NCBI GenBank assembly: GCA_900544465.1
Contig: UQVT01000028.1
Location: forward strand, 1-15,033
Length of the DNA: 15,033 nucleotides
Direction of reading: 5' to 3'
Origin: an uncultured Collinsella sp.
GTDB lineage: Bacteria > Actinomycetota > Coriobacteriia > Coriobacteriales > Coriobacteriaceae
Shown here piece by piece: positions 13,352-15,033 of the stretch; position 1 is the first letter of the stretch; every line of letters starts with the position of its first letter. Both the position numbers and the translations under genes were made by a program. A model generated the notes under the pieces. The model was not told where the DNA came from. It made no database searches and saw only the letters and a list, made by a program, of their open reading frames with translations.

Positions 13352-15033
13352 ATGCAGCCCAAGCATTCCGCTATTGTGGCAGGCCTGACGCTGGCGCTTT
13401 CGTTTGGCGCCGTCTCCGCGCCGGCACCCGCCGCTGCCGAGGAGCCCACGCCGGGCGTTGCCTCGGATGCCACCGATATCGATAAGGGCCTTTACACCCA
13501 ACAGTCCTTCTCGGGCGTGTTGAGGTCGGTTCAGGGTGTCTCGTTTGTCAACGTGACTCCCGAGATGAAGTACTTCACCAAATATGAGAGCCATGGCAAC
13601 TATAACCAGGGCTTTTCGTATGGCGACGGTTATAACGCGCTGGGCTATTACCAGTTCGACCGCCGTTGGTCGCTCATTCCGTTTATGAAGCAGGTCTACA
13701 ACTACAACCCCGAAAAATACAGCATGCTCAAGGATGCGATTGATCGCGGCAGCGAGATTTCCAACACGAGCAATGCCATGTACGAGAACGGTCAGCTCAC
13801 CGAGTTGGGCCGTATTGCGCAGGAGGCCTTCCAGGGTGCTTACAACACCGATCCTGTTGAGTTCTCAGCACTTCAAGATGCTTATGCGTACAACTCGTAC
13901 TATGCGGTGACCGAGGCGTGGCTCAAGAGCGGCCTGGGTATTGATATTTCGGGCCGCGCCGACTGCGTCAAGGGCATGGTGTGGAGCATTACCAACATGT
14001 GCGGCACTGGTGGCTGCAGGGACTTTTTCCGCTGGGCGAATCTTTCCAACGATATGTCCGATCGCGAGTTTGTGACGGCGCTTTCCTACAGCGTGGTCAA
14101 TAACGTGGCGACCAAGTATTCGAGCCAACCCCAGTATCATGAGGGCTGGAAGAACCGCTACCGCAACGAGCTGAAGGACTGCTTGGTTTATATCGCCGAG
14201 GACGAGGCCGCTGCCGCTGCGACGCCCGTGCAGCCCGAGCCTACGCCGGCGCCCTCGCCGACGCCTGATTCGAATGACGGCTCGAGTGACGATGCCAACG
14301 ATGACAGGATGGATGCGCCCTCGACCGATGCTGACGGTAATGGCTCTGCTGGTGGCGCTATCAACGACGGTTCCACCTCGAACGGCTCCGATTCGAACGG
14401 CTCTGCTGCGGGCGATTCGTCTTCAAGCTCTGCCGGCAATACGGGCAGCGCCGCCTCTGGTTCGACCGACGCTGGTTCCTCTGACTCTTCCACTGGCTCG
14501 AGCGATTCTTCCGCCGATACTGGTTCTAGCAATGACTCTAACACTGGCGCCGCTTCTGATTCCGATGCTTCCAAGGACGACTCGAATAAGGCGCCGGACG
14601 CTCCCGTTGCTTCGCCGGACAAGAAGCCTTCTTTCTCCGTGCAGCTTGGTTCTACGCTGGGCTCTTCGCTGATGGCTGGCGTCAATAACGGCTCGGCCCA
14701 GAACAAGGACAACTCTGATCAGGTTTCCACGGAAAAGACCGAAGCCGCAAAGGGCGACTCCAAGGACAAGGCTTCCGAGAAGGCTGAATCCGATAAGGGT
14801 CCTAGCTCTGATGAGAAGGGCGACAAGTCCGGTCAGAAGAAGGACGAGAGCAAGACCGAGGGCGAAAAGAAACAGCCCGAAGACGACGACAAGAGCGGTG
14901 CTGACAACCAAGTCCAAGAGCAAAATGACTCCAAGACGGTGACCACTACAACCACGACGACTACAACGACCAAGTCATCTGGCGGTAACATGCCCAAGAC
15001 GGGCGACCTTATCGTTATGGCGAGCCTTGCCAG
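13352..15033 (+). CDS. Secreted, sortase-anchored protein with lysozyme-like N-terminal domain (C-terminus off window)
   Basis: 560 residues are visible. The first 29 are a signal peptide (KH, then a hydrophobic run, ending APAAA before EE). Residues about 70-285 form a globular domain. FTKYESHGNYNQGF...ALGYYQFDRRW (from 75) recalls the ESGGNYxA...GYYQF pattern of soluble lytic transglycosylases, with E79 as the possible catalytic acid. From about 290 to 545 the chain is low-complexity: first a Pro-rich linker, then Ser/Asp/Gly-rich, then Lys/Glu/Asp-rich, then a run of ten Thr. MPKTG at 547-551 with a hydrophobic start after it is a sortase signal, so the protein is probably linked to the cell wall. 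Start: ATG with GGGAGGA upstream. Peptidoglycan cleavage is inferred from the motif only. Confidence 0.82.
   Translation, partial: MQPKHSAIVAGLTLALSFGAVSAPAPAAAEEPTPGVASDATDIDKGLYTQQSFSGVLRSVQGVSFVNVTPEMKYFTKYESHGNYNQGFSYGDGYNALGYYQFDRRWSLIPFMKQVYNYNPEKYSMLKDAIDRGSEISNTSNAMYENGQLTELGRIAQEAFQGAYNTDPVEFSALQDAYAYNSYYAVTEAWLKSGLGIDISGRADCVKGMVWSITNMCGTGGCRDFFRWANLSNDMSDREFVTALSYSVVNNVATKYSSQPQYHEGWKNRYRNELKDCLVYIAEDEAAAAATPVQPEPTPAPSPTPDSNDGSSDDANDDRMDAPSTDADGNGSAGGAINDGSTSNGSDSNGSAAGDSSSSSAGNTGSAASGSTDAGSSDSSTGSSDSSADTGSSNDSNTGAASDSDASKDDSNKAPDAPVASPDKKPSFSVQLGSTLGSSLMAGVNNGSAQNKDNSDQVSTEKTEAAKGDSKDKASEKAESDKGPSSDEKGDKSGQKKDESKTEGEKKQPEDDDKSGADNQVQEQNDSKTVTTTTTTTTTTKSSGGNMPKTGDLIVMASLA

Noticed and set aside
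14690..15033. Frameshift or assembly error in the low-complexity end of the surface protein
   Set aside because: The frame stays open from the signal peptide through the Thr run to MPKTG, which would be lost if a shift had occurred.

Overview
The window looks like a chromosomal segment of a high-GC Gram-positive anaerobe of the class Coriobacteriia. Collinsella or a close relative is the best guess. The clues are the strong GC-rich codon bias, a SUF operon that uses SufU rather than SufE, a GGGtGRT-protein/NifU-like pair typical of strict anaerobes, and a surface protein with a sortase signal. This is inferred from gene content, not from a database match.

Layout. 1-404 holds the N-terminal part of a PLP aminotransferase (minus). 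515-787 is a small tRNA operon (His, Lys) with a promoter and terminator. It is followed by a second copy of the tRNA-Lys 3' end plus terminator, and then two strong hairpins. 1138-2664 is an FAD-dependent fumarate reductase/aspartate oxidase-like oxidoreductase (minus), with a 65-bp near-perfect inverted repeat upstream of it. 2914-4743 is a two-gene minus-strand operon, an IscU/NifU-like scaffold followed by a GGGtGRT protein, with a clear terminator. 5147-5959 (plus) is a Y1/HUH single-strand transposase of the REP-associated kind. Next comes about 660 bp without a credible gene. 6557-11865 (minus) is a complete sufC-sufB-sufD-sufS-sufU operon, with overlapping or near-abutting genes and one terminator at its end. 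A divergent gene at 12090 encodes an Rrf2/IscR-type regulator with three cysteines. The promoter region between them carries four alternating half-sites of a nine-base motif at an exact 22-bp period, probably the operator array of this regulator. The regulator is followed without a gap by an MNT nucleotidyltransferase and a HEPN protein (toxin-antitoxin type). The window ends inside a secreted Ser/Asp/Thr-rich protein with a lysozyme-like N-terminal domain and an MPKTG sortase motif.

How it works together. The right half is an iron-sulfur assembly locus. SufS takes sulfur from cysteine and SufU accepts it. SufBCD builds the cluster, and the Rrf2 protein probably senses cluster supply and controls both suf and itself. 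A HEPN/MNT module tied to the regulator's transcript could fall under the same control. The scaffold/GGGtGRT pair 2 kb from the suf terminator is a second iron-sulfur-related locus whose biochemical role is unknown, and is the best candidate here for undescribed biology.
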